Shown here one piece after another: positions 1 through 11,626 of a DNA stretch of 64,000 bases. A program made the translations under genes and the position numbers. This DNA comes from Antitrichia curtipendula (Eukaryota; Streptophyta; Bryopsida; Hypnales; Leucodontaceae), in the NCBI GenBank assembly GCA_951230915.1, contig OX579635.1:44082001-44146000 (forward strand), read 5' to 3'. Within the stretch, counting starts at the first letter, position 1; the number at the start of each line of letters is the position of its first letter. Below the pieces are notes generated by a model. The model saw nothing but the letters and a program-made list of their open reading frames with translations. It was not told the origin of the DNA and made no database searches.

Positions 1-490
1 AACTTGAATGGTTACAAAGCAATGAGCGGGAACTCAAACATTGAATTAATTGACCTCAACGAATTGATTGGTTTAAAGCTATTTTTTTCTGTATTGCCTG
101 AATTGGGGTGTTCAATTTCCCAGTAACCTGATTGTGCAGTCATGACCTTGGCACTGAGCAGAAGTCTGACATTATTGACGCGTGGCTTATTAGCTAATGT
201 GGGGTGTGGAATATTCCACACCATTTCATCCTTTGGATGGAATGATGTGAAATATACCACATCATTCCGTCAGAGGCAAGGCAGCTCCTCTCACAGCTCA
301 TGAATGTTATGACGTGTGAGCAGTGTGTAGCCAACAATTCATAAAAATATAGCCTCCAATTGTAGATTTGATTCTATCGATAACATCCAGGGGATGAAAT
401 GGTGTGGTATATTCCACATCCCATCAGTAACTATGTGCACGCCTACCAGAATGTGCCAAAGAATTGAAGTGAAATTCGTTGGGTAACTTA

Positions 491-843
491 GGGCCGCTTT
501 ACACCTAGAGGCCGGGCCAATTTTTCACCAAGCCAATTGCCCAAAATTTCAGCCCATTCTTGGGTTAGAAGCCAGCCTCATTAAATCTGACATTGGCCTT
601 CAGGCCAAGAATTGGCCTTGAATTGGGCTCCCATTTTTGGTGCACCCAATTCAACAAGCTGGGGCCATGCTCGGGCCATGTCAGATCATCTATTTGAGGA
701 AAAAAAACTCTGACATAACAAATTGGCCCGGCCTCTAAGTGTAAAGGGGTTGAGGCTGATTCAAGCCTTTCAACCAATCACAAGCCATGATTCTTGACAT
801 CTGACACACCAAATTGGCCCGGACTCTAGGTGTAAAGCGGCCC
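491..843. mobile_element. Harbinger/Tourist-type MITE with TTA target duplication
   Basis: Terminal inverted repeats of about 33 bp with one mismatch begin GGGCCGCTTTACACCTAGAG at the left and end with its complement at the right. TTA at 488-490 and 844-846 flanks the element. The related repeat at about 44.36 kb has the uninterrupted site (GGTAACTTATAATAT), so insertion is shown directly. A second, degenerate copy of the terminal sequence lies inside at about 722-752, suggesting a nested or duplicated end. A 3-bp TTA/TAA duplication with GGG-initial ends is typical of PIF/Harbinger MITEs. There is no coding capacity. Confidence 0.88.
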
Positions 844-993
844 TTATAGTGTACAACAACTTAAAGTAACTGTCAATACATGAAAATTTTCAAAAAAATC
901 AACATACTTTTCATTGAAAATTAATGACTGAACAAATACACAGCTTTGATTCAAAGGCCAATAGCATTTGTAATTTAGTATAGGAAGGGAAGT

Positions 994-1014
994 TATATAT
1001 ATATATATATATAT
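994..1014. repeat. (TA)n microsatellite
   Basis: A run of about 10 TA units inside copy 1 of the old interspersed element. Confidence 0.9.
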
Positions 1015-1389
1015 TTTGGGTGGGAGAAGGTAAAACAAACAATGTGGGTTATGTAAATTAGAAATAAAAGGAGTCCAAAGGCTCATAGTTAAGTAAAAAT
1101 GTAAATATTGTGTTAAAACTAGAATTTCAGACCTCATTTAAGAATAGTAGCATAACTTTGTTTTAAGAACTTTGAACTAAAGAAATTTGTAGAATCAACT
1201 TAAGTTCCATCTTCAAAAATCTGTTTGATATTTCAAGACTTCAATAAAAAGTTATAGATAAGTTTCAAAGAAGATGTTTGAAAATGTCAAAAAAAATGTC
1301 CTTTCCAACCCCTCTTTGAAATTTGTCCATAACTTTTGATTAGAGACTTGAAACCTCAAACGCATTTTTGGAGATGAAACATTACATGT

Positions 1390-1700
1390 TTTTCAGCCCT
1401 TGTGGAAGGCTACAAGTTCCCCAGGGTTCCTAGACTCTGGAACTGTCTGGAACTGCACCGCAATAGCTGTGTGACGTGGCAAAGGGACTACCACGTCATA
1501 TAAAAATGTTTTTTCTTTCCAAAAAAATAAAAATAAAAAAACTGTTTATCTTATTTTTTCATTTTAGGATTCAAAATTTTTTTTTTTCCAAATTTTTTTT
1601 TCCTAACAGCGGCCATTCTTTTATTGTCGGGGGAATAGCGCCCGAAACAGGCCCGAAACGGCCCTCTAGACCCCCACCCCACCCCCCCAAAAAATCTAAT
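1390..1700. mobile_element. Probable GC-ended MITE with poly(A/T) core
   Basis: GC-rich ends (CCAGGGTTCCTAGACTCTGG near 1420-1440; CGGCCCTCTAGACCCCC near 1660-1675) enclose long A and T runs. The design is the same as in the elements at 8704-9024 and 12489-12802. It interrupts the foldback part of copy 1 where the 44.8-kb copy has no such sequence. The inverted ends are weak, so the borders are approximate. Confidence 0.5.
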
Positions 1701-2399
1701 GCTTAGTTTTATTCCTCAAGTTTTTTTATTTAAAAATTATTTAAAAAAAGTTATGATACTATGTCTAAATGAGGTCTAAAATTATAGTTTTAACACAGTT
1801 TTTACTTTTTTACAATGAGCGGTCAAGCTCTCATCTTCAAATTATCCCATTCAGCCATATTCTTTTGAGGATTCATGATAGATAATGCATTTCAATATAA
1901 AAATGATGTCTCTATCCTTGTGTATCGCAAATGTCTATAAAGCAATTTTTTCAATTCACCGTGAAAATATGTTTTCGGTGGCAAATGATTAAATTGCATT
2001 GATAAATTATTCAATTACTTCTTTGGACTTTTGGCAAACCATCTTTCTTCACAATTATTTGTTAGTTTGTAAGTTTGATTCTAGAATTAGCATAAAAATG
2101 GAGCACACTGTAAATGAACCGCCACTATTCATGTCCCGAAGCTTGCATTAATGATGTGTAGATGAATTTCATGGATGAAGACTTTAGAGAAGAAAAGGCA
2201 GCAATCCGGTCTCTCTATGTCCATGCAACAATCTGGTCTCTTATGGTAAACATTATTTCGCCATTTGCAGTTCCAACCGTTGCACAACACAAGATATCAA
2301 TGCGAAGGTCCCTACCAAGAATTTTTCATTTGAAATGCTTTTATATTTGTTTGACGAAAGGGACACAACCCATTCCAGATCACCCCCCATTCTAGCAGC

Positions 2400-3666
2400 T
2401 TAGGGTGGTGTAATTCCGTGCAAGAGGTGATTAACATCCATTAATTATGGCACAATTCCCAATGCAATTGCGGTGCATTATGATTGGTTACAAGACTTTC
2501 AATACCCTTGGTGGATTTTGCAACCGATCCTTGGTTGAAAATAGGAAGGTCTATATGACTAGTATAGGTGGACCATAATCTTGAGCTAAAAAATTCATAG
2601 TAATTATGTTTTGAGAAATAAAAATCTGAAAAATTATGGAAACTTTATGCCCTCTATATCTACACATGAAAAATTTTCCCCTTTGATGAAACCTGCCTTG
2701 TAGATACATGTATTTGCTTAAGTGGTCAGAAATGGGTTGCTTCCCCTATCACATTTTTTGGTATCAAGAATTTAGTTGTTATTACAATAGAATTTCTATA
2801 AAGTGAACTCTTGTAAACCAATAAACTCTCTAAACTAATATTATTCCTTTCATCCTGGTCTGGATGCATTGAAGATGTACAAAATAAGGAAAAAAAAGAA
2901 AAAACCTTCATTGGGTTTGGAATCTAGATGCCATCATAGTGAACACGACTTCCAAAAATCTTTGAACATTGTTAATGCCGCAATCCGTCTCTAAAGCAAT
3001 AACCTCTCTAATGAAATATTCTCCTTTGGTCCAAAGGCTATTACCTTATTGAAGTTCTATTATACACAGAAACAAAAGTGCATTTTATTGTAGCCAAAAA
3101 AAAAAGATGGTTTGTTTGCAATCCTCTTTGAGGTAATCTAAAACTATTACCGTTTTAAAATTAATGGCATAATTACAAAACAACATCACCGTTCTTTGAA
3201 CATGTTAGAAAGGTTGAAACACATTACTTTAAGTGCTAGGTTGCCCGACTGCTTAACGCAACACGAGCCCCTCACACGACAGGAAACCCTCGTCTAAGGG
3301 CCACCCACTATACGTATTGTATTCCATTCTTGGTTGGCGTAGCGTTCTCCCCACTTTAGAGGGACCAACCTAAACTTAAAATTGCAGTCTAGAGAGTCAA
3401 TTGCTTATAGAATGCTACGAGGCTTTTCTGGAAGTGAGAACTTGGGTGCAAGTAACTTACATTGAATAGTGAAATTAGGTTGCCCCGCATTAATTTCTCG
3501 ACGTTCTACATTATATAAATATTTACTATTTCTTTACAAAAAAACAAAAAATTACTACTTTTGAATTAAGTATAGTTGTAATTGAGACTCATGAAACTCC
3601 ATGTGCACAAACGAAAATATTTGTAGAAATATTTGTTGAGTTTTGATGGCTTGAAGTAAGGCAACC
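2400..3666. other. Non-coding; unexplained GC-richer islet at about 3230-3420
   Basis: No gene seen. The stretch is AT-rich except 3230-3420, where sequences such as GCTTAACGCAACACGAG and a GGTTGG...CCAACC stem occur. The islet could be a structured RNA remnant or an old insertion. I looked for a hammerhead core (CTGATGA) and a tRNA cloverleaf and found neither. Confidence 0.5.
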
Positions 3667-4184
3667 TAAGGTAAATCAGCCTATGACAGGCAGAATGACT
3701 GATTTGGTATGTTGCCATTAGCAAAATAAAATCAGATTTTTTTCTAGCAGAGACAACTTTGAGAAATGAAAGAAGCAGTTAAAATTTTAGTTTTTGGACA
3801 AAGTAGGAATTTGTTATGAATTTTTTAAGTATTTTTCCAAAACAGTCTGTAGACTCTCTGAAATCATTAAAATATGTCTTCATGATGGTCATCTTACCAC
3901 CTAATGCAGTCTTCAGATTTCCTAACACAACCACAAGAATTTTTAATGTGACCATCACACAAAGGAATAAAAAAACAACTCTTTATGATGAGTTCACACT
4001 TACAATGTGTAAGTGTCCTATGACAGTCATTACTAATTCTATCACAATCACCTAATGCACTAATGTGGGCCACTAACCAACCTAATTAAATTGTAGAAGC
4101 AAAAATCTGAAATGGACTGTAATGGGGGGGTTATGTAGATGTCTGCATTAGACAGTTGGCCTGTCATAGGCTGGTTTACCTTAA
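3667..4184. mobile_element. TIR element with TAAGGTA ends
   Basis: The left end TAAGGTAAATCAGCCTATGA pairs with a right end that is its complement with one mismatch over at least 24 bp; similarity fades over a further 20 bp inward. Its 518 bp hold no convincing ORF. Its terminal heptamer is shared with otherwise different elements at 33.6, 34.8 and 43.6 kb and elsewhere in this window. Confidence 0.75.
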
Positions 4185-4365
4185 TTGTTAAGACAACCTT
4201 AATTTCAGTATTTAGTGTAGAGAGAAATGAGTACAGAGGTTTGGAGTGTATTAATTGTAGTTCGTCCTGTTGGTTGCCTCAGCAGAGACCCTCAGTCTCG
4301 GCATGTTGCCTCCAAATTGTGCCTGGGGCGACTTTGAAGACAGTCTGTTTGTCTGCGCGCAGGAA

Positions 4366-4452
4366 CAATGGAAGGCTCGTCCTCTTCCTACGCACAAAGC
4401 CGCCCCAGGCAGGCACAATGGAAGGGACCAGCTCGTCCTCTTCTTATGCCTG
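4366..4452. repeat. Short direct repeat, two copies about 55 bp apart
   Basis: The motif ACAATGGAAGG...GCTCGTCCTCTTC occurs at about 4366-4396 and 4421-4452, with differences of a few bases. Several short frames run across it on both strands, but none has a plausible exon context. Confidence 0.6.
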
Positions 4453-4619
4453 CGCCCGATCCAGTGTGTTGCCAATTACACGTGATTCATTTCTTTCAAA
4501 AACAAGTCTGTGGAGGTTTCGATCGGCAAGTTCAAGGGATTCATCATAACAGTCTAGATCTGAGTACATGGCTTGCACCCTTAAGTTTACTTAGCTTGCC
4601 AGGTTTGCAAAGCGCATGA

Positions 4620-5231
4620 GCTTTGAATGACAAACACCTCTTGGAGAATAAGCTTCAAATATCTTCGTATTCATAAATTATGTATAAATCATCCAACAGG
4701 GTATGAACTCTATTTGGAACTCTACATCTTGTCGTCAGTGTTGCGTTGGAGAACTAGGTCTTGTTGAAACATACTGTCACTTGAGATAGTATGATCAAAT
4801 CCTAGCTGCATGCAAACCAATTAGACTACAAAGAGACTAGATTGTCTCCTAATTTTATTTTTTTCAAGAAAAGTACTTGCCTTGGACTGACAAGAATGAA
4901 TATAATTTGTTGGGATGTATCTAAAATCACCCCCCTCTCCCTATTAGTCATAAGAGGCATCTTTTGAAGTGTTCCCAAGATGACCTGAAACCATCACTAC
5001 AAAATGTCTCCTACTTTACACATGGCACGACATGGTTGTAAAGCAATAAACCCTCTCACAAATGGTTTTCAATCTTTGTAAACACTATTCAAAGACGCAA
5101 TGATATCGCTCTAGACTTTCAAGTTTGCTCAACTTTGAAAAATCACAGAACTTTCCAAAACTCTCCAAGAAAATATACGATTTTCGTTTGGTCTAATTGT
5201 ACTAATTTTAACTCTATCTTTACACACCTTT
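4620..5231. other. 3' flank of the BTB gene
   Basis: AT-rich, with no coding signal. It lies downstream of the minus-strand BTB stop codon and should contain the 3' UTR. No unambiguous polyadenylation signal was found. Confidence 0.4.
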
Positions 5232-6717
5232 TTAATTCAGTCCCGAAGCAGGGTCGACATAGCGCACAGTGGAGGGCAAGGGAGTGGCAGTATTGAAATG
5301 CACTCCACGGAATTCAAACCCCGGCGCTGCTGCATGTGCAAAAGGGTGCATTGAGCATGAGCACATCCGATAGTTGGCCTCATACCGGTGGTCCCGTGGA
5401 AGGCCAGAGTTAATAGAGGGGTCCGAACCAGGGACCGAATCAGGGCCCACGCCAGGGACCGAACCAGGGACCGGTTTCTTCTTTTCCTTCTTCCCTACAG
5501 GAGGATCGAGAATGATATACTGGAAAGCCCCAAGGAACGCTGCCGGATCGTTCTTCTTCAAGGCTTGGAAATCCTCTCTGTTGACGAATCCCGCGGGATT
5601 GCTCTGGATCTGCTTCACTGCCGCCGCTGTGATGGCCTTTGAATTGCATTGCTCGGCCACTTTCAAGTAGTTGATGGTACTCTCGGCTGTCATGTTGTTC
5701 ACGATGAAGTCCTCGCACTTGCGCGTCAGCATCTCGATTTTGTACGTGTTTCCTGCTGCCATCAACTCCGGGGCGTGTTGCTTCAGAACCTCCGGTTTCA
5801 ACTCGGCTGTGTACAGGAACTGGATGAAGGCGCGGAAACTGGCCGGGTGTGTGGGGAGGTCGAGCTTGATCATGGCGGATTCGTTGTGCTTGCGCGATTG
5901 TCTCTTGAATTCGTCGGATGTGAGGACCGTCTTGAATACGTCCGATCTCGAGATCTGCACAGGAGCAAGTCGGGATTCAGTAATTGAAACAATTCATAGG
6001 AAATTGGCTTGAAGGTAATGACAGAGTATCGCGATTCGAAACACTAGGGTTTAGTACTTTGGTGAACAAGAAGGATTGCTTTGTGGCGACGTTGGTAACA
6101 AGCCTGCAAATCACAACGCAGGAATCTCGAGGTTTGAAACCCGACTACTCTGGATTTTATGTCTTAAATCTAACATTAATGCCTTCTTGGAGCTCTTAAC
6201 GTCAATTTCATTAAAATGGCGGCATTCCGGAACTTTGACGGGTTTACATCTATACCTGTTCTAGATGTTCAGACAAAGTGGCGGATTTCATATGCCATTT
6301 TAACGAAATTGACGTTTCTTAGAAAATTTCAGAAACAGACAGTAGTTTGCATACCAGAATGCTGCGATGCGCCTTCATTGTCTCACCCCCTTTTGTCGCA
6401 ACTGTCACCAACTCATTGTGAGGGTCGCCAGTCCTGAGTTGGTCACAAATTGGATCCTCATTTCTCAAGAATTGACGCTCCGACTTGAGCAACTCCGTTT
6501 CTTTCGTGAGAGAGGCGACTTTTTGCTCCAGCGCTGTCCACCCTGTCCATGATTTCTGCCTCTTGACCTTCTCGAGTATCACCTTGAGGTGCTTGAAGCA
6601 GTCGGGACACATGGAGCAGTCCAGGTCCCACAGGCCATGGTGTCGTTCTGTGTGCACCAGTGTGGCGTTTTTGTCGAAGACTGCGGTGCAGTAATCACAC
6701 TTGAATTCGGTGGCCAT
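5232..6717 (-). CDS. Zinc-finger/coiled-coil BTB-POZ protein (two exons, complete)
   Basis: Probable substrate adaptor of CUL3 ubiquitin ligases, inferred from its BTB domain. Exon 1 is 6717-6355 and exon 2 is 5954-5232, with a 400-bp intron (donor GTATGC, acceptor GTGCAG) in phase 0; the protein has 361 residues. The ATG at 6717 is the first in frame. Residues 7-27 hold a C2H2-like C-x2-C-x11-H-x3-H pattern, followed by a C-x2-C-x2-C cluster at 34-40. A short charged coiled coil lies at 62-85. The BTB domain (about 99-205) shows AHRSIL at the end of exon 1 joined to SRSDVF in exon 2, then FLYTAEL. A short BACK-like helical part follows (about 206-265), then a lysine run (276-281) and Val-Pro-Gly repeats (283-300). 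The BTB half resembles small plant BTB proteins; the N-terminal zinc-binding part is unusual for them. No stop or frameshift was seen. The substrate is unknown. Confidence 0.85.
6198..6316. mobile_element. 119-bp MITE-like inverted repeat in the BTB intron
   Basis: The left arm reads AACGTCAATTTCATTA then AAATGGCGGCATTCC (6198-6228). The right arm (6281-6316) is its near complement, ending CGAAATTGACGTT. It lies wholly within the intron. The same arm sequence recurs, more degenerate, in island 3. Confidence 0.75.
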
Positions 6718-8703
6718 GCTGAAGTCCAGTGCGGCTAGAATAGAGAATCGATCTGGACAATCCAAAACAATGCAACGTGCTCAGAAAACTATCGCCATGC
6801 GGTTTTAGAAACTCAAGGCATAGACACAGATAAAGTAAATCTGACATTAGAACAGGGAAGACAGCATCCTCTATTAGAACCTCGCAACGCCATCGTGGGT
6901 GTCGGAGTTGTGCATCAAGAATGGAGGCGATTCGGGCTAAGGGATTTGAAATCTTTACTAAGGGTTAGTACTTTGAGACAAGATTCTCGGGCTTGAAATC
7001 AAGCAAGGCCAGATTTTGAACAAACCACAAGATAGGAAACTCTTACAACCACGAAATAAATACGGTCTTGACCTCAAATTCAACAGTTCTTCACGACAGC
7101 TTCTCAAGAACAATCCTCTCTAACAAAATCACAAGCTTGTGAAAATCTCCCAGCTCTCTCAGGACACCAACACTTCTAACTGCAACTGTCTGACAATACA
7201 CATCCGCCACAACCCTCAAATTCGTGAAACTAGCAATACTCAAGAGCTCGGCACTCTCCAGGCGCCCATCAGGGACCTCAGATCCTTACCAGTCCTAGAT
7301 TTGGAGACTCTGAGCGCTTGATTAATGTCTTGCAACAATTTAACGAAACAAAGACATCAGATTCATCAAATTAAACCAGTAAGAACTGAGAATTTTGCAC
7401 AGCACTACTCACCTGCAAACCAGAGTCTCCAACACCAAACCAATCTCTCCAAAACACTTGTTGCTTAATTAATTATGAATGCTTTGGGCTCAGTTCTTTT
7501 TAATGCAGTGTGAGAATTGGAGTGTGGCGCAAGTTGAGAGTGTCGGCCACCGACTTCAGAGTACCTCGAGGTATGATTCAGTGAAAATCATGCCATTCTC
7601 AAGATTGTTCTAGCGGCTTCTAACGTAAGGTTGCGTAACCTGCACAGATACAGTATTTGAACATGAGAGCCTACAGTAGGGTCGCTTTGGAGAACTCACG
7701 TTGGGTAGCTTTGAAATGGTCCAGTCAAATTCGTTTTGGTGGTAAGCTTAGTAAACGGAGACTGCTCAGTGGGCTTGGTGGACTGGGAGTAAGGGCCTCC
7801 TTACACGTATCGGTGGGTGGAAGGAGTCAACCGGTTCCAAATATAGAAAGCACTTTTATGCTTCTTCTACAGTGTCTAATACATTGATATCGGTGGAACT
7901 CTCTCTCCTACTTTCACGCTTACCGATCATCGGTGGCACCGTCCTTGTCTTTTAGTTGCTTTCTTTGCCCACTGGGCTCACATGTAAGCTGGTCCTAAGG
8001 GTGAAAGTTTGTTGGCAGGTTCAGAGCACCAAACCTTAAGGTCAACCGGCCTACTACCACCACCTAGATTGCATCAGATTTACAATCTGGGTATCTTGTG
8101 CAATGTGATTATTACTACCTATATTTTTTTAGAGAAAGAATTAGTTGAGTACAAGTGGAAACATATAAATCCAATAAGAACTGAAATTGATATGAATTTT
8201 CAAACACATTTGGTGCAAAATTATAAAACGGTGAGTAGGTGGGGGTCACGACCATCTTATTATAACCTCTAAAGGACCAAATTGTGTTTTTTGGCAGCAT
8301 AGCAATTTTGGGTAGCTCACTACAAACATGATTTTTTTTTCTATGAAATTATCACACAATATGGGAACAAGGGGTTTCTTTTAAAGCCCAACAATTTTTA
8401 TAACTTTTGACGACAAGGTTAAAAAGTTAATTTGTGTTATGTCGAGCAATTTGGGTAGATAAAAAAAAATCACTCTTTCTAAAAATATAAGTTTGAAATT
8501 GGTTTTCTAGATTCATATATACGTGGAAAGATTTGAATAATTCCATTTTGATTATTGTAGCAATAGGGCAAGGTCGGTAGAAGATCATTATTTAAAAAAA
8601 GACGGGGAAAAAAAAATGAAAAAAAAAAATTGTCGAGTTCAGCAAAAATTAAATGGCCAAGTTGTCAAAAAGAAACATCCAAAATAGTCCAATTACCATA
8701 TAC
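6718..8703. other. 5' flank of the BTB gene and unassigned DNA
   Basis: Up to about 7.6 kb the composition is gene-like and must hold the BTB promoter and 5' UTR; I could not fix a TATA box or start site. From 7.65 to 8.7 kb there is no gene. A short palindrome (AAGGTTGCGTAACCT, near 7628) and repeated 'ATCGGTGG' words near 7.81-7.94 kb are the only structure noticed. Confidence 0.4.
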
Positions 8704-9024
8704 CATTACAAAAAATATGAGGCCTCAACAAGGCCGTGAGTGCTGATTTTCGGGACCCGCGGGTGATATTACGGAAAAAAAAAAAAAAAAAAAAAAATCT
8801 TTTTTTTTCTGAAAAAAAATAATTTTTTTTTTTTTTTTTTTTCCCGAATTTTTTTTTGGAAAAGTGACGTCACGCTGATGTGGCGCTGACGTCAGCGCTG
8901 GCGTGGAACTTCGACCACGTCAGAATTTCAGTTTCTGAATTTTTTTTTTTGAAAAAAAACTCCGTAGTATCACTACGGGGTTCAGGCTTAACGGCCTTCC
9001 GGAGGCCTCATATTTTTTGTAATG
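8704..9024. mobile_element. MITE with 23-bp perfect TIRs and poly(A/T) core
   Basis: Both ends carry the same 23-bp inverted repeat, beginning CATTACAAAAAATATGAGGC. Inside lie a second GC-rich inverted pair (AAGGCCG / CGGCCTT), long A and T runs, and a palindromic GC block (CTGACGTCAGCG). There is no coding capacity. It belongs with the GC-ended, A/T-cored elements at about 1.4 and 12.5 kb. Confidence 0.85.
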
Positions 9025-9099
9025 CATCACAAATTTTTCTTTGATGGCAACCTGAAAAACTCACTTCATTGACCTAGGGTGAGAGTGAAGGGTGAAGAG

Positions 9100-9620
9100 G
9101 TTGTTTTTATAATGAAATCAATTGTCCATCGTGAATCCTTGAAGGGTATGGGATAATTTGAAGATGAGAGCTTGACTATTGATTATCAAAACCTATAAAC
9201 TGTGTCCAAATTACAATTTTAGACTCATTTTTGGATAATGGGATAATTTTTTTCAAAAAAAATTGAATTAAAAAAATTTGAGGAATGAAGCTATCTTTCA
9301 TCTGCAAAAATCCTTTATGATTTAGAGACTTCAATAAAAAGTTATGGACAAAATTTAGAGAAGATGTTTGAAAATGTTAAAGAATATGTTCCTTCCAATC
9401 CCTCTCTAAAATTTGTTCATAGCTTTTAATTGAAGTCTCAAAATCTCAAATGATTTTTTGGAGATGAAAGATAGCTTTATTTTACACATTAACTTAGTCA
9501 AAGTATTTTGAAAAAAATTATTCTACTATGCCTAAATGAGATCTTAAATTCTACTTTAAACACAATTCCTACTAATGTATTGACTTAATTATGAGTGGTT
9601 GAGCTCCTATTAATCCTAAT
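9100..9620. repeat. AT-rich foldback element, related copy
   Basis: An internal inverted repeat is centred near 9.37 kb: AATCCTTTATGATTTAGAGAC and related words are mirrored as complements near 9.43-9.46 kb. The end reads TACTATGCCTAAATGAGAT, as in the copies at about 1.1-1.8, 14.6-15.1 and 44.6-45.0 kb. Confidence 0.65.
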
Positions 9621-11600
9621 TTACATATCCACATAGGTTGTTTTACCTACTACTATTCCACTTGTATAAAGAGCTTCTCTTCACATCTATGCAACCACCA
9701 AACAAAGTAGCTTTAATAGCTACTTGTTGAATATTTTTAATTTTATTTGAATACAATGTCAAATTTTTAATAATTAAATTTTATAGTGCCAAACCTATTT
9801 TGGAAACTTTAATTAATTATTCTATACCAATGTGTCGACCCTGCCTTACATCTACACTAATGAGATAAAAGTTATGAAGAGTTTTAGTTTGTGGATGGTT
9901 ATGGATTCTCTACTCTTTTGAAGTCCTTTATTTAACTCACTTTTCAATATTTTTGGTTGAAACAAAATAAAATCATAGGATGTAGATTTTTTATTATAAT
10001 ATCACAACCACGTGGATTGGCATTTTTCATTTCCATAATTAAATTCTTAACAATTTAGTATTGTAAATCATTCTCCAGTTCTTCCTACTTACTATTTTTT
10101 TCCTATATGTTGTACAATTCCAAATGATCTAAACGTTTTCAAGCATGTAACCAACTTGCCTTGAAGAATGAATCCAAAGAAGCACCATTGACATAGACAT
10201 TTTTTCATACAAATGTGACCTTGTGAAGTGGAGCTGCCCTATTTTTTGCCAATTCAAACAATAATATCTTGCAATGCACAAGCTGGAAATTTTTGAAACT
10301 TTTTCCACATCTTTTCAAACCAGCATACTACAAGATCCTCATATGTATTCAAATTTTTTTATTTAAAAAATTTGGTACTTGTTTTAGAAATGGCAGTTTT
10401 GAAGCATTTGAAGTGAAAATATAGTCAAGGAACTAGGGGTTAAAAAGGTTCAAGATCAATGATCTAACACCCTAATTCCATTTGATAAGTGCTCTGAAAG
10501 CACAATTTTAACATTCTAAAAGCACCTCTTTTATTGCTTGAAGCTACAACTTAATTGTTCTAACAAGCCATTAAAAAAATAAGAAGGCCTTCTAAAGGCC
10601 TTCATAATTCACATATGCTAAGGATGCATGTAAAGGGTGAATGCAAGAAACACTTGTACTATTTTGTATCACATCTTCAAATCGAAAGTCGTTGTGTGGT
10701 ATAAGTTTTAGGGAAATGATGCAAACAACTTGAAACTCATATCAAAGTTGGGCGTATATGTGCCCAACGCGCTGCAATTTTTTGGATTTTTCCAAAATTC
10801 ATTGTGGAGGAGAAAGTGAATTTCAAAAAAATGTCACAAATTCACTTTTGGAGGTTTCTAGTACTATGGAGTACCTTTTTTGAAGTCATTGAAGTTGTAA
10901 CTTGGCATGCTTGTTTATATGAGTAAATTCCAACTTCTCAGGGAAGGGATTTTGAAAATATTGCTTCTAGTGCCGTGTGGAAGGCCCTAAAGTGTCATGA
11001 CTTCCACTGTAATTTCGAAGAAACTGAGAAATCAAATTCAGTTTGTCATTGTGCGGATGCCCTCTTCAATGACTTAGGAGAAATGGCCATTTTTTTCCTT
11101 AATTTTTTAAAGTCATTCAGTATTTATGAAAAATCTAAATCTAAACTGGCATTTTCTACGAATTATGGCAGCCTGTGGCAGAACATAGTACTGGAGCGTA
11201 GTAAGTAGTAGTGCATAATACTGGTTCATGAAAAATTTCCTCTGCTGTGACGTTCCTAGTACTCACAGTACTCGTAGTACACGTAGTACTGGTCATGAAA
11301 AACACCAAAACGCAACAAATAGTACAAGTGTTTCTTGCATTCACCCTAAAGCTTGCCGATAAAGTACTCAAATATTGTTTTAACATAGCTAACCAAGGTA
11401 CATGTTTGATTGCCCCACCAATAAAAGTTCAAATATGGCTAAAAACGTTTCACACACTTATATTGTTATAGAGCTATCAAAGCTTGAATCTTTTGCGGCC
11501 TTTTTTGGCTTCTATATCTTTGTAGCATGCCAAAGATTTCTTTCACAGGCTTTGTATTAGGTTCTTGGTTTTTGGTTTCTAATTGCATTAGGTTGTAGCT
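9620..11600. other. AT-rich intergenic DNA
   Basis: No gene seen. Two small structures stand out. One is the palindrome GAAGGCCTTC...GAAGGCCTTC near 10585-10605. The other is a cluster of AGTACT/GTAGTAC words at 11260-11295, flanked by two copies of TACTGG(T)TCATGAAAA near 11219 and 11288. Confidence 0.5.
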
Positions 11601-11626
11601 TAGGATTTCAGTCTTGTAATGCAACG

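Larger units (their letters stand above)
360..2400. repeat. Old interspersed element, copy 1 (homologous to 44.27-45.40 kb)
   Basis: Collinear blocks here match 44.27-45.40 kb in the same orientation. They share a block with 'ATTCCACATCCCATCA' followed by 'GAATTGAAGTGAA', a block with 'CAAAGGCCAAT', a foldback segment whose two ends read 'CCTCATTTA' and 'TAAATGAGG', and a final block with 'GATGAATTTC' and 'GAAAAGGCAGC'. The last block encodes similar short peptides in both copies (around MNFMDED and MNFVDED), which may be the remnant of an old ORF. Copy 1 is longer because other elements have inserted in it, at 491-843 and about 1390-1700. The superfamily is unknown to me. Confidence 0.7.

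Noticed and set aside
3230..3420. Possible hammerhead ribozyme or tRNA-like sequence
   Set aside because: No CTGATGA...GAAA core arrangement and no cloverleaf could be drawn; only one short stem was found.
5374..6012. Several plus-strand frames of 60-113 codons across the BTB gene
   Set aside because: They are antisense to well-supported BTB exons and the intron, with no domain and no splice logic of their own.
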